Below, one piece after another: positions 1-11,092 of a DNA stretch of 64,000 nucleotides. This DNA is from Adiantum capillus-veneris (Eukaryota > Streptophyta > Polypodiopsida > Polypodiales > Pteridaceae), in assembly GCA_014529385.2 (NCBI GenBank), contig CM043950.1:64624935-64688934 (forward strand), written 5' to 3'. Every line of letters begins with the position of its first letter. Within the stretch, counting starts at the first letter, position 1. Under the pieces are notes generated by a model. That model was not told where the DNA came from, did not search any database, and saw nothing but the letters and a program-made list of their open reading frames with translations. The translations under genes were made by a program, and so were the position numbers.

Positions 1-429
1 GGCATCACAGGCTTGAAGTATATACCAAATACATGCTCTGAGTGAAATATGGGCTCATTTAGATACATAGGGTGAAAATGGTACCAAATCTTGGCTTTAG
101 GTCTCTGAAACAGTAGATATAATGGAAATTGGAGATTTTGAGCTCCAAATTGGTTCAAACTTGGCTAGTGGGCTTAACACATCATGTACTTTGGATGTAT
201 GATGGCAAAATATCAAAATTCCCCCATTTTGGCTAGAAAGTAAATAATCGTGATTTTTAAGGTTGAGATGTGGAGAGAAAGAGAGAGTGAGAGTGAGAGA
301 GACAAGACAAGAGACACACCATGTACGCTCCCAAATACTGATTCATATCGAGGACAAGATACATATATATAGGTGAGACCAAGTTGAGTAGAGTGATCCA
401 TAAATAGCCCCAAAAAATAGCTCATCAAC
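1..429. other. No recognisable gene
   Basis: AT-rich DNA with a short imperfect purine tract near 275-312. I see no coding similarity on either strand; the open frames are short and overlap simple repeat. Confidence 0.5.
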
Positions 430-805
430 TGCCTCGTCGTCGTCGATGCCGCCATAATGCTCGATCTCTCTCTCTCTCTCTCTCTCAAGCATACACATAC
501 ACGCATACACACATGAACACACAAAGGAGAAGGAAACAGAGATGGAGCAAGAGCACTTCTTAGCTTTCACCTCAAAGAATGAGAATTTTTAGGTCCAATG
601 GATCTTTTATAAGAGTTTGACCCATTCACACATGGGCACCCACAGTGACCGGTCATTGCAAAACTATTGTAAAATAAGATAAGTGGTGCGTCTCTCATTG
701 AAGATCACCTACATACCTATTGGACCAACAAGCATGGTCCATGACTCAATCAAATAAATAATAAGGCGTCCATCAAAGGTGATAGGGTGTCCGTGACGGT
801 TAACA
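430..805. repeat. Dispersed repeat, left copy (possible LTR of the 2.4-8.4 kb element)
   Basis: The stretch from about 515 to 805 is repeated almost base for base at about 12280-12569. Its upstream part (430-490, with a (CT)n tract followed by AAGCATACACA) is repeated at about 9605-9745. The shared sequence stops after GGTTAACA in both copies. Read on the minus strand the repeat begins TGTTAACC, and here it is immediately preceded by the purine-rich AAGAAGGGCGGCA (complement of 806-818), which looks like a polypurine tract. This fits a 3' LTR of the minus-strand retroelement lying between the copies, but I could not define the other LTR end or a primer-binding site. Confidence 0.6.
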
Positions 806-1470
806 TGCCGCCCTTCTTGATGTAGATTCCGTCCTCAAAAGCTATTGAGATGAAGCCGATTCATCGAGGTGGAAGAGCATCCGAGATTGAATGTCCTTAG
901 CTTTCTTCAATCACTACAAAATCAACCAAAATTGTCACTAAAATTGCATTCTCATATACAATTAAAAAGCATATGCAGTTGTAGGCCCATAAATTGATTG
1001 GTAACAGAATATTAAACAATTTGTTAGCAGTAAAATATTAAACTGTAATATAATCAAACGCATGAGCAATTATAAAGGTAAAAAATAAACAAGTTTGGGA
1101 TCGATAATTTAACAATTGAGAGGTACTAGAGGTCAACTATTAATACCATGGGCAAGGTTTCTCAATTCTCTCTGGTCAATTAAGCTATTTAATTGCAAGA
1201 GCAAAGTATTTGATGTTCGAGGGCTGACTAGAGGCTATACCTAGAAGACTTTGTAAAAATTGCTCATGAAATCATCACCTGACTTATTCATTTTTCTTTG
1301 ACCCCCCAAGTTTTTTCACATTGATTCAATTTTGATTTGTGTACTTATTTTGTATGCCTTGGGCTTTTTTATTCTCAAGGAAAAGCACTCACACTGGGAA
1401 CCTCTACACCTCTAGTACCATAGGCAATACATGTGAGTGAAGTACCAAATCAAGTTGGGATTTCTCTTCC
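806..1470. other. No recognisable gene
   Basis: AT-rich, no coding similarity seen on either strand. Confidence 0.5.
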
Positions 1471-1483
1471 AGCTTAAGATTCT

Positions 1484-1759
1484 TTTTTTTTTTGAAAAAA
1501 AGATCCTTCTATTAGTTACTGAAACTGCCCATAGGGCTACAACCACCTCTTCAAGAGAGGGCTACAACAACCATGGCGGGAGACTCTCCCAATGAAAAAA
1601 CCAGTATATGTACAATGGGGCTAAATCAAGAAATGGGGGGAGGGAAGAGCCACACAGGTGGTTGGTAATTCCATCGGACTACACCCTGGACTATGGTGTA
1701 GAAAGGCCCAAGACGTCAGAGTCGAAGGAAAACCTCACGGCGCTCCCGCATGCGGTCGG
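1484..1759 (-). mobile_element. 5'-truncated LINE-like retroposon with perfect 13-bp TSD
   Basis: The direct repeat AGCTTAAGATTCT occurs at 1471-1483 and again at 1760-1772, exactly bracketing this 276-bp segment. The segment begins on the plus strand with a T-run, so read on the minus strand it ends in a poly(A) tail. The minus-strand 3' region has a pyrimidine-rich hairpin (CCTCTCTTGAAGAGG) in the same relative place as a CCTCTCTT block near the 3' end of the L1-type element at 33.2 kb. A target-site duplication plus A-tail is the signature of target-primed reverse transcription. No coding region remains, so a LINE 3' end and a SINE of unknown family cannot be fully separated. Confidence 0.75.
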
Positions 1760-1772
1760 AGCTTAAGATTCT

Positions 1773-2447
1773 GCATTGTGACACTTTTGATTTTTTTTTA
1801 AAATTTATCAGTGCATTTCAATTTTGAACTTCGAGTAAACTCCCTTTATAATACTTAAGCTAAAGGTCAATAGGGACTAAGCCCACTAGAAAGCCCTAGT
1901 ATATTGCACACAATGCTCCCTAAATCGGATTGAGAACCTAAAGTAACCATTGATTATTAGGAAGTCATTCCCCATGGTATTAAGAGAAGATCTCTAACTC
2001 CTAGCTTAGTCAGACTGCTTGATTTTGAAACCTAGACAATGGATTATGACAAAAAAATTATATAGAATCTAATTTTTAATCTAAGAAAATGTGATGAATA
2101 TTGTGCTACCAATCACATTTAAAGCAGAAAAACATTGATGCTAAAAAGAAGACAAAGAGGGAATGCTAATGGACAAGAAACACCTGTTTGGATTAATGAT
2201 CGCACTTGATTCTAAGAGTGAACTAGAGAAAGATTCCATGAATTTCAAAATCCTAACAATGGCAAGCGTTCCAATACACACTAGAAAACACAAGGAATAC
2301 CTCTAGGAGGCACATCAATGGGTGGTAAGAGGCACCAACCTTTATTGAACATAATCAAACAACATAAGGAACCCTAACCTAACTATTTGCACCGATTAGA
2401 GAGTCAAGGGAACATGATATTGAATAGATGGGTGGGTAGCCCTAGGT
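1773..2447. other. No recognisable gene
   Basis: AT-rich flank between the small retroposon and the gag-protease element; nothing recognised. Confidence 0.45.
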
Positions 2448-2840
2448 CTAAACCCCTACCCTCATCATCGTCAAGAAAAACAAAGTCATTATCTGTGAGA
2501 TCGTATGTGCCATCCGTGTAATCATGTAACTGTTCTCATCATTAGAGGCATACATGTTCACTAAGAACATCACTAGATGTCTATAGTCATCTTGGTCAAG
2601 AGGGTAAGCTTGTGCAATCGGAGAGACGTTCTCTACTAAATATGGATCAGTCGTGGTCAAGAGACGTATCAACCATTCTAATTCATCAAAATTCTTCTCA
2701 CATGCTAGCACATCTACCAAATCCCATTCACAGGCAAGCATGGGGTAGACTATGTGAAACACTTGTGAAAAGTAAAGAGAGTACCTCTCACCCAAGGTAG
2801 GAGTGGATGACTCTAGCATACTATCCATATCTGTACACAC
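2448..2840 (-). CDS. Uncharacterised open frame at the 3' side of the gag-protease element
   Basis: An open frame of about 130 codons, acidic and with no low-complexity sequence. It lies in the same orientation as the gag-protease frames but beyond a candidate polypurine tract, so it may belong to the element, to its LTR, or to older flanking DNA. I recognise no domain. It could equally be a chance open frame. Confidence 0.2.
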   Translation of the reverse strand: MCTDMDSMLESSTPTLGERYSLYFSQVFHIVYPMLACEWDLVDVLACEKNFDELEWLIRLLTTTDPYLVENVSPIAQAYPLDQDDYRHLVMFLVNMYASNDENSYMITRMAHTISQIMTLFFLTMMRVGV

Positions 2841-3105
2841 AAATAGATGATGGTTAGTGTGAAAATATTATAAGGGTCATGTCAAAAGGTTGGTTCTTGT
2901 GCATAATGTGTTTTTAGGATTTTGGGTCAAGTACTAGAACTTCTAGGTTTCTAGCTTTTTTTTTGGTGGCTCTTGCTCTTTTAATTTTTTAATTTTTTGT
3001 TTTCTTGAGTATAGGGATATATATATATACATTCCCTAAGATTGGGAGATTGAGAGGTCAGGGAGGAAGGCTAAGAGGGGAGCAAGTGAATGATGGAAGT
3101 CAGAA

Positions 3106-3120
3106 AACACTCCCCCCTTC
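3106..3120 (-). promoter_or_regulatory. Candidate polypurine tract
   Basis: On the minus strand the sequence reads AAGGAAGGGGGGAG followed directly by TGTTTTC, the arrangement expected of a polypurine tract abutting a 3' LTR that starts with TG. I did not find a matching 5' LTR beginning with the same bases, so this competes with the candidate at 806-818. Confidence 0.3.
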
Positions 3121-3130
3121 CTTGGGTAGA

Positions 3131-4007
3131 TCATACCTTTTGGAATGATATCGTCACCTTTTGAAACCAATTGTTGCAAGTTGTTATGGGTGAAGACTTT
3201 GACCAATAGTTTTCGACTGCCCTAGGTGTTTCATTTAGTTGCAAGGGTGGTAAGGTACTCTCCCATGGTTTTATTTGCAACATTGTTGTAGGCGGTGAAC
3301 TTACAATGGGAGGTGCAAATTCTTTCTCGTTTGTATGGATATGTACAATGGTAGGTGGAGGTTGTGTCAAAGCTTCTATTTTTGTATATGAACATCATGA
3401 AGAGCAAGAAGCTTCATTTGATTTTTCTATAATTGAGCCGAACAAAACAAGTCGTTCTTGCTTGGGTACCCAAACTAGCTCCAGATGAGGTGTATAGTGT
3501 TTTGTGATCTTTCCCTTCCCACGAGCTTCAATCGGCTTTATCGTTATAGGATTTGTCTCAAATGGGTCAGGTGACATGGTAAGAACACAATTTACATTTT
3601 GGAACCCAGATTTAATCATTTCCTTCATAGTAGCCTTCATCTTTCAATAGTCTTTTAGGCATCCAACACAATGTTTTCTTACATTTCTAGGAGCGAGTGG
3701 GGCGTTTCTTACAAGGCTTCCGTTTCTTAGTATAAAAAATTATTGCTAAAGAAGCTTTAAAGATCCATTTGTATGTTTTTCTTATTATATTGCAATGGGC
3801 CTTATTAGAAGCTATATGCATTGATCCTATCATATTTAAAGGTATGAGTGGTGGCATTTCATCCCCCTTAGGTGTTACCCAGGTCATCCCCCTATTTATC
3901 CAAGTGTCTATGGTTACTGCTAGGTGGACCCAATCCACATTGTTAGACTCAGTCATCCCAGGCAGAACATCCATATAAGGGGAATCTTTCCCAACATCAG
4001 TGTCCAT
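3131..4007 (-). pseudogene. Broken open frames downstream of protease, function unknown
   Basis: Three consecutive open frames (3687-4007, 3395-3640, 3131-3370) follow the protease on the same strand; the first shares the protease frame and the other two are shifted by one. The translated text has ordinary amino-acid composition, with a proline-rich stretch in the last. This is where reverse transcriptase would lie in an autonomous element, yet none of its motifs (LPxG-like, YxDD-like) is present. Confidence 0.35.
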
Positions 4008-4025
4008 GTTACACGTGTAACAATA

Positions 4026-4661
4026 CTAAAATGGGGCCGAGTGAACTGTGGTGTCAGATCTATGATCAATTATAAATTTGTTTCCTAGAGGATGTGCCCG
4101 ACCAGTTACTAGATAACCTTGAATGATAGAATCTTGGAACTCCAAGTAGACATGGTTTTCAGACCAGTCATGCACCATTTTTGCTTCCCTCATGAAAGGA
4201 CGTCCTAAGATCACCTGGGATGACATAGTGGGCTTGGAAAAATCCATAGCAATGAAGGTATTCCTTATTTTGTGTCCAAAGACCTTGATCTTGAGATCTT
4301 CTAGCACCCCAATAGGTTTAACAATAGTCCCATTGGCCATCTTTACTACTATGTTTGTAGTCCCAAAGTGAGGTCTCCCCATAGTTTCCCATCAATTTTT
4401 AGTTGTGATGCTAACCCCAGCGCCACCATCAAGGGTTCACTTCATAGTAAATCCCTTAGTAGTGATTGGTATGGTCGCATTGGATTCATCACCTTCAAAG
4501 TATTGTCCCAACTTGTTAACATGTATTTCAACAACAGAGTTCTCATCTAGGTTGGGTTGTGGATCAAAGTGTTCCTCCTCTATTGACACCTCCCTAGCGA
4601 GGTCTCCATATAGTTTGGACATGATGGTGGCTCTAACTTTTGAAGCCATGAAATCCATCAA
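4026..4661 (-). pseudogene. Retropepsin-like aspartic protease (Gypsy type), broken
   Basis: Two open frames in the same frame (4437-4661 and 4026-4382) are separated by a short stretch with a TGA/TAA stop. The stretch encodes TLDGGAGVSI, in the position of the retropepsin DSG/DTG active site but with Gly in place of Ser/Thr. About 75 residues further on, VILGRPF matches the second hallmark (hydrophobic-hydrophobic-GR) of retroviral-type proteases. The order gag, zinc knuckles, protease fits Gypsy. DGG active sites also occur in the Gypsy element at 49-54 kb here, so it may be the ancestral form in these families rather than decay. Confidence 0.65.
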
Positions 4662-4691
4662 TTTGGCAATATTTAACGGTACCTTTTGGGC

Positions 4692-5258
4692 TTAAGTCCC
4701 TTGACATGGGGGAGATGGGATCTCCATTTCTTTGATAGGGTCGGGTAGTCCCTCTGTAAACATTCTCTCCAACAAGAAGGGAGCATGCCCACTTTTCCAT
4801 GACTTAAAGCCATTTTCTTCTTGGATAACACTAGGTATGACTAGTAGTCTATGGAATTTATGAGGTTGTTTTTGCGTAGGGAACATTGTGTCTGTAAACT
4901 GGATCTGCCTGGGTGTTGGCTCTAGATCCCTTTGGGGATCTTCTACCAAACCCATCATTTGCTTGACTCGCTCGATCTCCTCTATAGGGTTTGGGTACGT
5001 TCCTATCTTTTTCTTGGGCCCTAGCCATTGTGGCTCATGGCAATCTTCCTTGTTTTTTTCTTTCCTAGTGGTCATTTTAGTCTCCATGGTTTCACCTAAA
5101 TTAGAATCCTCTTCAACGTTGTTCATATATACAGGGTCGTCACCAGTCCCTATGTTGGTCTTTGAATTGGGGTCTGACCGCTGCTTTTTGCGATCTCTTC
5201 CTTCGTGTTTTCTTCTTCTTCTGAGATTGAGAAATTGATGCTGTCTCTCTTTCTTCAA
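4692..5258 (-). pseudogene. Basic linker between zinc knuckles and protease
   Basis: About 188 codons, lysine/arginine-rich at the start and acidic/proline-rich later, in the same frame as the protease. It overlaps the end of the zinc-knuckle frame (5140-5916) in another frame, which implies a frameshift near 5140-5260 in what was one polyprotein. No known domain recognised. Confidence 0.4.
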
Positions 5259-5916
5259 GAATATAATTTTGGTTTTGAAGCATCAATCGCGTGAGTACAC
5301 TTATTGGTACCACATGCGTACTTTGTGTTAGCTCCTCAGTCCCAATTAAATTCAATGGCATTACCTTTGGTGTATTTGGATTATTCGGACATTGAGCAAT
5401 CAAATGATCTATGCCACATCGATTACAAATGAGTATTGGCATTGTGGATGTGCTCGCTTGATCGATTTTCAAGAATATGGCATTCTTTTGTAATCTGATA
5501 GGACACTCGGCTACACGATGTGGACCCCCACACTCGTAGCATTGAAGAGGTGGTCTCTTGGCAGTGTAATTGATATTTTGGCCTCTTGCTGCAAGAGCAG
5601 CTACTTGATAAACATGTTTGACTTGTCCCCAATAGTCCTCCATGTAATATTGTGGACTTTCTTCAAGTGCATCAATCCCATAGGCAATGTTAGGGTCTAT
5701 ATCTTCCTCACTTCCTTCCAAACAAGCAATAGATGACTCACAACCCACTTGATTCACAACAGTGATTCTCAAATGTGGTGGTTGTGGTCCTAGCACTGAA
5801 GGTGGTAAGGGTGCTGTTTGAACAACATTTTTGGCCTTGGGGACCATGTGTTGTGAGGTTTGTTCAAGAGGTGGGACCGGCATCAAGCGGCAGGCACTCA
5901 AGGTGTGTGTGTCCAT
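5140..5916 (-). pseudogene. Gag C-terminal region with two atypical zinc knuckles
   Basis: The frame encodes CYECGGPHRVAEC and, about 40 residues later, CNRCGIDHLIAQC. Both are CX2CX3HX4C, one residue shorter between the second Cys and His than the canonical nucleocapsid knuckle. It ends in a lysine/arginine-rich tail. It is in the same frame as the gag domain (6370-6729) and the knuckle at 6007-6294, so these were one polyprotein. Role inferred: nucleic-acid binding by Gag. Confidence 0.6.
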
Positions 5917-5957
5917 GCTAAGGTTGGTCTATTGGCCATCACACATTTAAACACTAT

Positions 5958-5999
5958 GCAATCCTTGTCTTGATGACCATGCCTCCCACAGGCATTGCA
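5958..5999 (-). pseudogene. Canonical zinc knuckle in a shifted frame
   Basis: Between the two longer open frames, a shifted frame reads CNACGRHGHQDKDC, a canonical CX2CX4HX4C knuckle. It is out of frame with its neighbours on both sides, so two compensating frameshifts flank it, the downstream one probably in the ACACAC run near 5905. Too short to stand as an ORF, but with the other three knuckles it shows four tandem zinc knuckles in this Gag. Confidence 0.6.
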
Positions 6000-6006
6000 A
6001 TTCCCA

Positions 6007-6294
6007 TTAAAATTTTACTCTAGAAGTAGGACATTCACTAGTACTATGCAGACCATAGCAAACTGAGCACCATTGCTGCTCCCTTCTTGGATACATATGG
6101 TTGTTTTGTGGATCACGATTGTCTCTAAGACTCTCTTGAATGGCCTTGGTGAGATCTGCTAAAGTCATCTCAGATATCTTTGGCTCTTTAGCAATATGCA
6201 TTATGGTCATTGGCTCATGTCCCAATGCTTGCAAGCTAGTAGATTTAAGCTCAATAGACACTCTTTCTCCTTGAATCATTAGGTTGTCCTCCAA
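6007..6294 (-). pseudogene. Gag fragment with atypical zinc knuckle
   Basis: Follows the gag domain in the same frame and ends with CSVCYGLHSTSEC, a third CX2CX3HX4C knuckle. The preceding part is acidic and probably a linker. Confidence 0.55.
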
Positions 6295-6369
6295 TTGGAT
6301 CGCATTGGTGGGGACTGCTTCTCAAGTGGTGATTCCTCTGATGACTAGGCCATTGTAGATATCCTCATG

Positions 6370-6729
6370 TCATAATCCTCTAATGAATCTATCAAGAAAT
6401 TGGTTATTATTGAAGCGCTCATTTGGATTACAACGAGAACTCAAATGCTTCAAGTGACTAATAAAGTCTCTCACTGACTCCCCTTCCTCTCGTTGGGATT
6501 TTTGGAGCTGAAATGCTACACCCCAAAGTACTCCCTCTTGTATGTATTCTTTCAAGAACAATCTCCTAAGAGTAGGGTAGATCGTTTTCTCCTCCATCCT
6601 TAGGGTTCTATACCAATCCCTAGCCTTTCCACTCAAGGTCAGGCTTAAAGAATTACTCTTATGTAGGTCATTGTGTTCTCCTAGTATGGAATCGCATATT
6701 TGTTCAAATACTTTGATATGATTTCTCAC
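6370..6729 (-). pseudogene. Retrotransposon gag capsid domain
   Basis: The frame shows the plant retrotransposon gag pattern: LSGKARDWYRTL (the small-residue-x-A-x-x-W-Y core), followed by a block with FLKEYIQEG and a C-terminal helix ending FLDRFIRGL. This is the capsid-forming domain that packages element RNA in the cytoplasm. It is followed in frame by the zinc knuckles and preceded by frameshifted N-terminal sequence. Only the domain is preserved. Confidence 0.75.
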
Positions 6730-6742
6730 GTCCCCATCTCCA

Positions 6743-7289
6743 CTAAATATTTGTGTGAGCTTTGGCTATTTGCAGTGCCTTACTTCTAGGATCTCTATCC
6801 GATGTGTTATGCATATTCTTAGCAATGGATCGACCAATAGTTTGAGCAAAGGTTTCCAAGTCACCTAAGTGAGTAGGTATAGTGGGGACATGCGCTCTCG
6901 GGACTGCATGTGGAATGGGGTTTGCATTAAGTTTGGCGTATATGCAGCCCTTGGGTTCCAAGTTGGGTATGATGTTGTGCCATGTGGTGGTCCAAAGTTT
7001 ATATGTGTGGCCCTAGACATAAAGACATTGGATGTGACATGCTAACGCTAGCTGGTATGGTCCCATTGAAATAAGAGCTTGGATGTTGTGGTTGTGGAGC
7101 ATAAGTTGTTGAAACAATGAGAGGGGTAGGAGCTATATGAGTACAAGGACCCATAGGTGCATATGAATGATACACACTTGTAGGTATTGTTGCAAGCATT
7201 GAGCTACCATGTAGCGGTGCTTTACTAACAAATGAGGTCCATGACATGTTTTTTGTCATTCCCATCACTGTGGTAGGCATGGTATCCAT
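6743..7289 (-). pseudogene. Gag N-terminal linker fragments
   Basis: Two open frames (6999-7289, 6743-6961), proline/threonine/methionine-rich, between the N-terminal region and the capsid domain. They lie in different frames from each other and from the capsid domain. No domain recognised; placed in the element by position and strand. Confidence 0.35.
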
Positions 7290-7433
7290 GGTGTCATAAA
7301 GAGAAAGTTGAGCTAAACTTGGAAAGGTAAAGCTATCACTTGTGGGCTCAGATTGTACTACCCTAGCAAAGCAACATATGGAATATCCATCAGACTTATC
7401 GAGGAAGCCTCCATTTCTGATAAAGTTGGTTGC

Positions 7434-8369
7434 TTAGCCTTCCCTATATCTAGGAATCTCATGAGACCCATTGAAGGCATGTGGCTCTTTGTTATGCCTC
7501 TCTAGCTCAATAACCCTATGGATGACATCAAAAACTCTTTGTTGTTGATCCTCTACGCTAGTAGCACCCATTGTGGATTGTAGGAGATCTAACCAACCCA
7601 CGTGATAGGTGTGACCTGTGTATAGGTCGGTTAGAGTTTTTGTTTGTAGTTCATACTCCCAGTTCTCATTTAGAAACGCTCCATCCAGGATTGAGGGGCT
7701 AGGGGTGTCCTTTGAACTAGATGCAATGTGGCTCTCTATGGGTTGACCCTTAGTGGTTGCTAATCTAGGAGCACTCGATTGCTCGACTAGCATGGATGTT
7801 GACATAGGGGCCTTTGCCTTAAGCTCTCTCCATTGCTCCGCCTTGCGTAGGCTCTTGACTTTCTTTTCCCTAGCCAGAATGATATATCTCTCAACCTCTT
7901 GGACTTTGGCAAGGCTTCTACCATTAGGTAATATAACCTCGGAGGGGAATAACTCTGAAGAGTCATGGGGTGCAGTGAATGGAGTATTCACATGCACCCT
8001 CTCCAAAAGCATGGGGTCTACATTGGTCATGAATGGTGAATTTACTCCCCCCACAGTCCCCCCCCCTTCATTCACATCGTTAGCTCCATGTTCGGAGCAA
8101 GTTGCTCTACTAAAAGTATCCTCCAAGCGGCTAAGCACACTGGGCCTAGACTGTGGGCCCATGGCATGCATGTCTTCGCTTGAACTATCGGGGTTAGGCA
8201 TCGGGTAACCTTTCATGATGTCGTAGTCAGAGGAAGTATCACTAGACATAATATGTGGGTCATGAGTGGTACTACCTTGGGTTCCTGCTGAGGGCCTAGA
8301 GCATAAGGTGGAGGAATAATGAGTGCCCACATAAATGAAGACACTCTGTATGTGATCTTTCTCTAGCAC
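7434..8369 (-). pseudogene. N-terminal region of the gag polyprotein
   Basis: The longest open frame of the element, about 311 codons. The first half is acidic and rich in Ser/Pro/Asp, the middle has a charged helix-like stretch (VERYIILAREKKVKSLRKAEQ), and the end is again polar. In the same frame as 6999-7289. I know no named domain for it; position immediately upstream of the capsid domain suggests a Gag N-terminus. The start codon is not certain. Confidence 0.4.
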
Positions 8370-9590
8370 ACAACCAGAATGTAGGTACTAGGTGCATGTG
8401 ACCTCAACACTCTAGAAGTGTTGGTGAGTGCCCGTAAAGGCCACTCACCTAGTTTTTTAGGTCTTTACAACCCAAATTTTTTGTTATTTTTGGTCTTTTT
8501 TTCTAACCAAGCCACGAAATATGGCGTGTGATAGCTCAATACGAGCATCTTGGCTAGAGGGACATGCCGTGCTTTAGAGCCACCGATTCGGTTACGTAAA
8601 GCCCTTGAAATCCTAAAAGTAGTCTTTTCCTAGGTGGGAAGAGGGCTAGAATTAGTAAGTCCAAAGGGTGAGTGTGAAGGGAATGGTGGAGGACTTGAGT
8701 AACTTGTCCCACATGCCCTCCCTTCACTTGAGGTCCTAGACTTTATATATATATTAGTGTGTATACTATATCATAAGACTGAGAACTGAGGCCTGGGCTT
8801 AGTCTTGGTTTTGGTCCTGGTCCTGGTCCTGGGAGAAGATCCTGATCCCGGTCCCTTCTTTTTAAAATGAGATTTTTTTAAATTTTCTTTTTCTTTAATG
8901 GATTTTCTTTTTTATCTCAGATATTTCGAGCATTTTTTATTATTTTATTTTATTTATTTTTTAAAGAAAAAATATTTTTCTATGGATAATGTTGCCACGT
9001 GGGCGTCAAGCTCTGTCTAACCTCCTTGCAATTAACACAACTAATTAATACTAATTACTTCTGCTCACACACTGTCTAACACAGTAAGATACACACTGTC
9101 TACACTTCCTAACACAGTAACACTGCTCACTCACAGAGTACTCAATCTACTCACCGTCTAGTGCTACCCATTACCAATTTATACTAACTAACAGATCTCT
9201 AACACCTATTACAGATCTAACAAATCTAAAAAAAACAAGTACACTGCAGCACTTAACAGAGATTACAAAAACCTGCTAAAACTACCCATTGTAGCCACTT
9301 AATAGTTCTCACACAACTCAACAAAAACCAAAAATGGCAGTGAAGGCTTCTTGAGGTAGCATTAAGTGCTCCTTAAGCTTAGTGCAGGCAGTCCCCGACA
9401 TCGGTGCTAAAAATGTGCGCTTTTCTGTATGTGTCGGAGGTAGGAACTTGCATGTGCACTGTGTGCGAGCCTCGAAAGGCTGCAAGCACACAACTAGACA
9501 GTCCTAGCAAGCACAAAGAAGCAATGGCATGTCACTCACCGCTCAATGCTTCAGTCGTGAAGGATCTTGTGCTGCAAAGAAGAAGGAGCC
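8370..9590. other. Untranslated/LTR-like region, no recognisable gene
   Basis: No coding similarity. Near 8810-8850 a GGTCCT-based motif is repeated imperfectly several times, and 8900-8970 is extremely T/A-rich. This is where the 5' LTR and leader of the minus-strand element should lie, but no primer-binding site complementary to tRNA-iMet was recognised. Confidence 0.4.
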
Positions 9591-9604
9591 ACCACCGATG
9601 CTGC

Positions 9605-9641
9605 GCTCAATTGCCTCGCCTCCGCCGATGCCACGGCAATG

Positions 9642-9727
<86 letters not shown>

Positions 9728-9745
9728 CATACACACACACACACA
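9605..9745. repeat. Dispersed repeat, right copy, first part, with (CT)n
   Basis: Resembles 430-490: a TGCCTCG/GATGCC block, then (CT)n (about 9642-9724), then CAAGCATACACA. The rest of the repeat resumes at about 12270, so the right copy appears split by about 2.5 kb. Confidence 0.5.
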
Positions 9746-10336
9746 CGTGCGCTGTCGTGCAGCTCCGCTGCCATGTAGAGAAAAAGAGCAGAGGAATGCA
9801 AGCTAAGCTTCTTCGAAGCCTACACATTTAGTGAGCAACGATCAGGGCTTGTTAACATGCCAAGTTAATTATTGATGTATGCCAGATGCGGCTTAAAAGG
9901 GCCAAAAGATGCCTCAATGATGCCAAAAATGAGTATGCTTGAAGTGAGCACAGATGGGATATTATGATCCAGAACTGCAGTGCTTGAAGTGCTCTATCGG
10001 TCTGTCTTTACAGCTCATCGATTGGAGCTACGGGGAAGAAGTTATGGCAGTTTGAAGTTTGAGTTAATGCAGATCCGTACCGGATTGGGCAACTGCAGTT
10101 GAGGTGACAGAATTGAAATGAAAGCACGAACTTGAAGAGCTCACTTTGTGGAGAGCGTCGGTCTTTACAGATCAGCAATCGGAGTTCCGGTTGCCAAGTT
10201 ATTGGCCATTAAAGATTCACCGGGGGCCGGTTCTGTACCAACCCGGTCTACTCGGCCGGTGTGCCATCTAGGAATTTTACAGCCTCATCAAGATTTGTAT
10301 GTTTCTATGCAGTTTGAGAAGTCTAAAGGAATTAAC

Positions 10337-10458
10337 GGCTCGTCAAACCGAGTCCGGGTTCATGAGATAATATGGATTGAGGCCGGTGTCAGCTGCCGGC
10401 TCGTCAGATCGAGTCCGGGTTCATGAGATAATATGGATTGAGGCCAGTGTCAGTTGCC
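10337..10458. repeat. 61-bp tandem duplication
   Basis: Two adjacent 61-bp units starting GGCTCGTCA, each with CGAGTCCGGGTTCATGAG inside, differing at a few positions. Confidence 0.85.
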
Positions 10459-11092
10459 GGCACTGTGCTGAGCTGGATAATTTAGGCATTATCTGGTAAT
10501 CTGATGCAAGCTATAAACAACCGAGTGCGAAGAGAATGCCTTTCGCCGAAGTGCAATCACCTATGCGTGCATCTTAGAACCATGTGGCATTATTTGAGAT
10601 GCTGGTATACACAGTAAAATTTACGAAGAAATTGTTAGTTAATGACTGTTGTGGGAAGATGTCGTGCTTGGCGATTTGTTTTTGATGTTCAGTTGTAGTT
10701 GGCAATGCTTCGGCCGGCATGCGTACCAAAGGGGGTGCCTTTATGTATGTCTAAGGAGGGGACTTGGCCGCCCTAACTTGAGACAAAAAGGGCTTAGCCG
10801 CCCAAAAACCGATGCCTGCCCATGACCTCAAGAGGTGGCCGCCCACTTAAGTGGAAAAATAAAGTGTGAACTGAGGGAAGAAAAAAAAGAAAGACGAATC
10901 CTGAGGCAGGCAGCGTAGGCGAGCGCAGAGAGGAGGAAAGACGCTCGTGGCGGCTTGCAGGGTGCTCTAACGAGCTCGTGGCAGAGACGAAAAATGCTGA
11001 GGAGTCCATGGCGCTCCCTTCCGGCACCAACGGGGTCGTCATCGGCGCTGTCGAATTCCGAGCCTTCCACATCATAGGGGGGGTTTTTTATG

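Larger units (their letters stand above)
2448..8369 (-). mobile_element. Decayed Gypsy-like gag-protease retroelement lacking reverse transcriptase
   Basis: Reading right to left on the minus strand: an N-terminal acidic/serine-rich region, a retrotransposon gag domain, four zinc knuckles, a basic region, a retropepsin-like protease, then about 1.6 kb of open frames with no similarity I recognise. None of the reverse transcriptase, RNase H or integrase motifs that are easy to see elsewhere in this window occurs here. Gag-plus-protease without RT suggests a non-autonomous element mobilised in trans, comparable to described plant TR-GAG elements. Frames are broken by several stops and frameshifts. 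LTR boundaries are uncertain. Confidence 0.6.

Noticed and set aside
8810-8856. GGTCCT repeats as a coding Gly/Pro-rich protein
   Set aside because: Short, imperfect, interrupted by stops, and located in a non-coding leader/LTR-like region.
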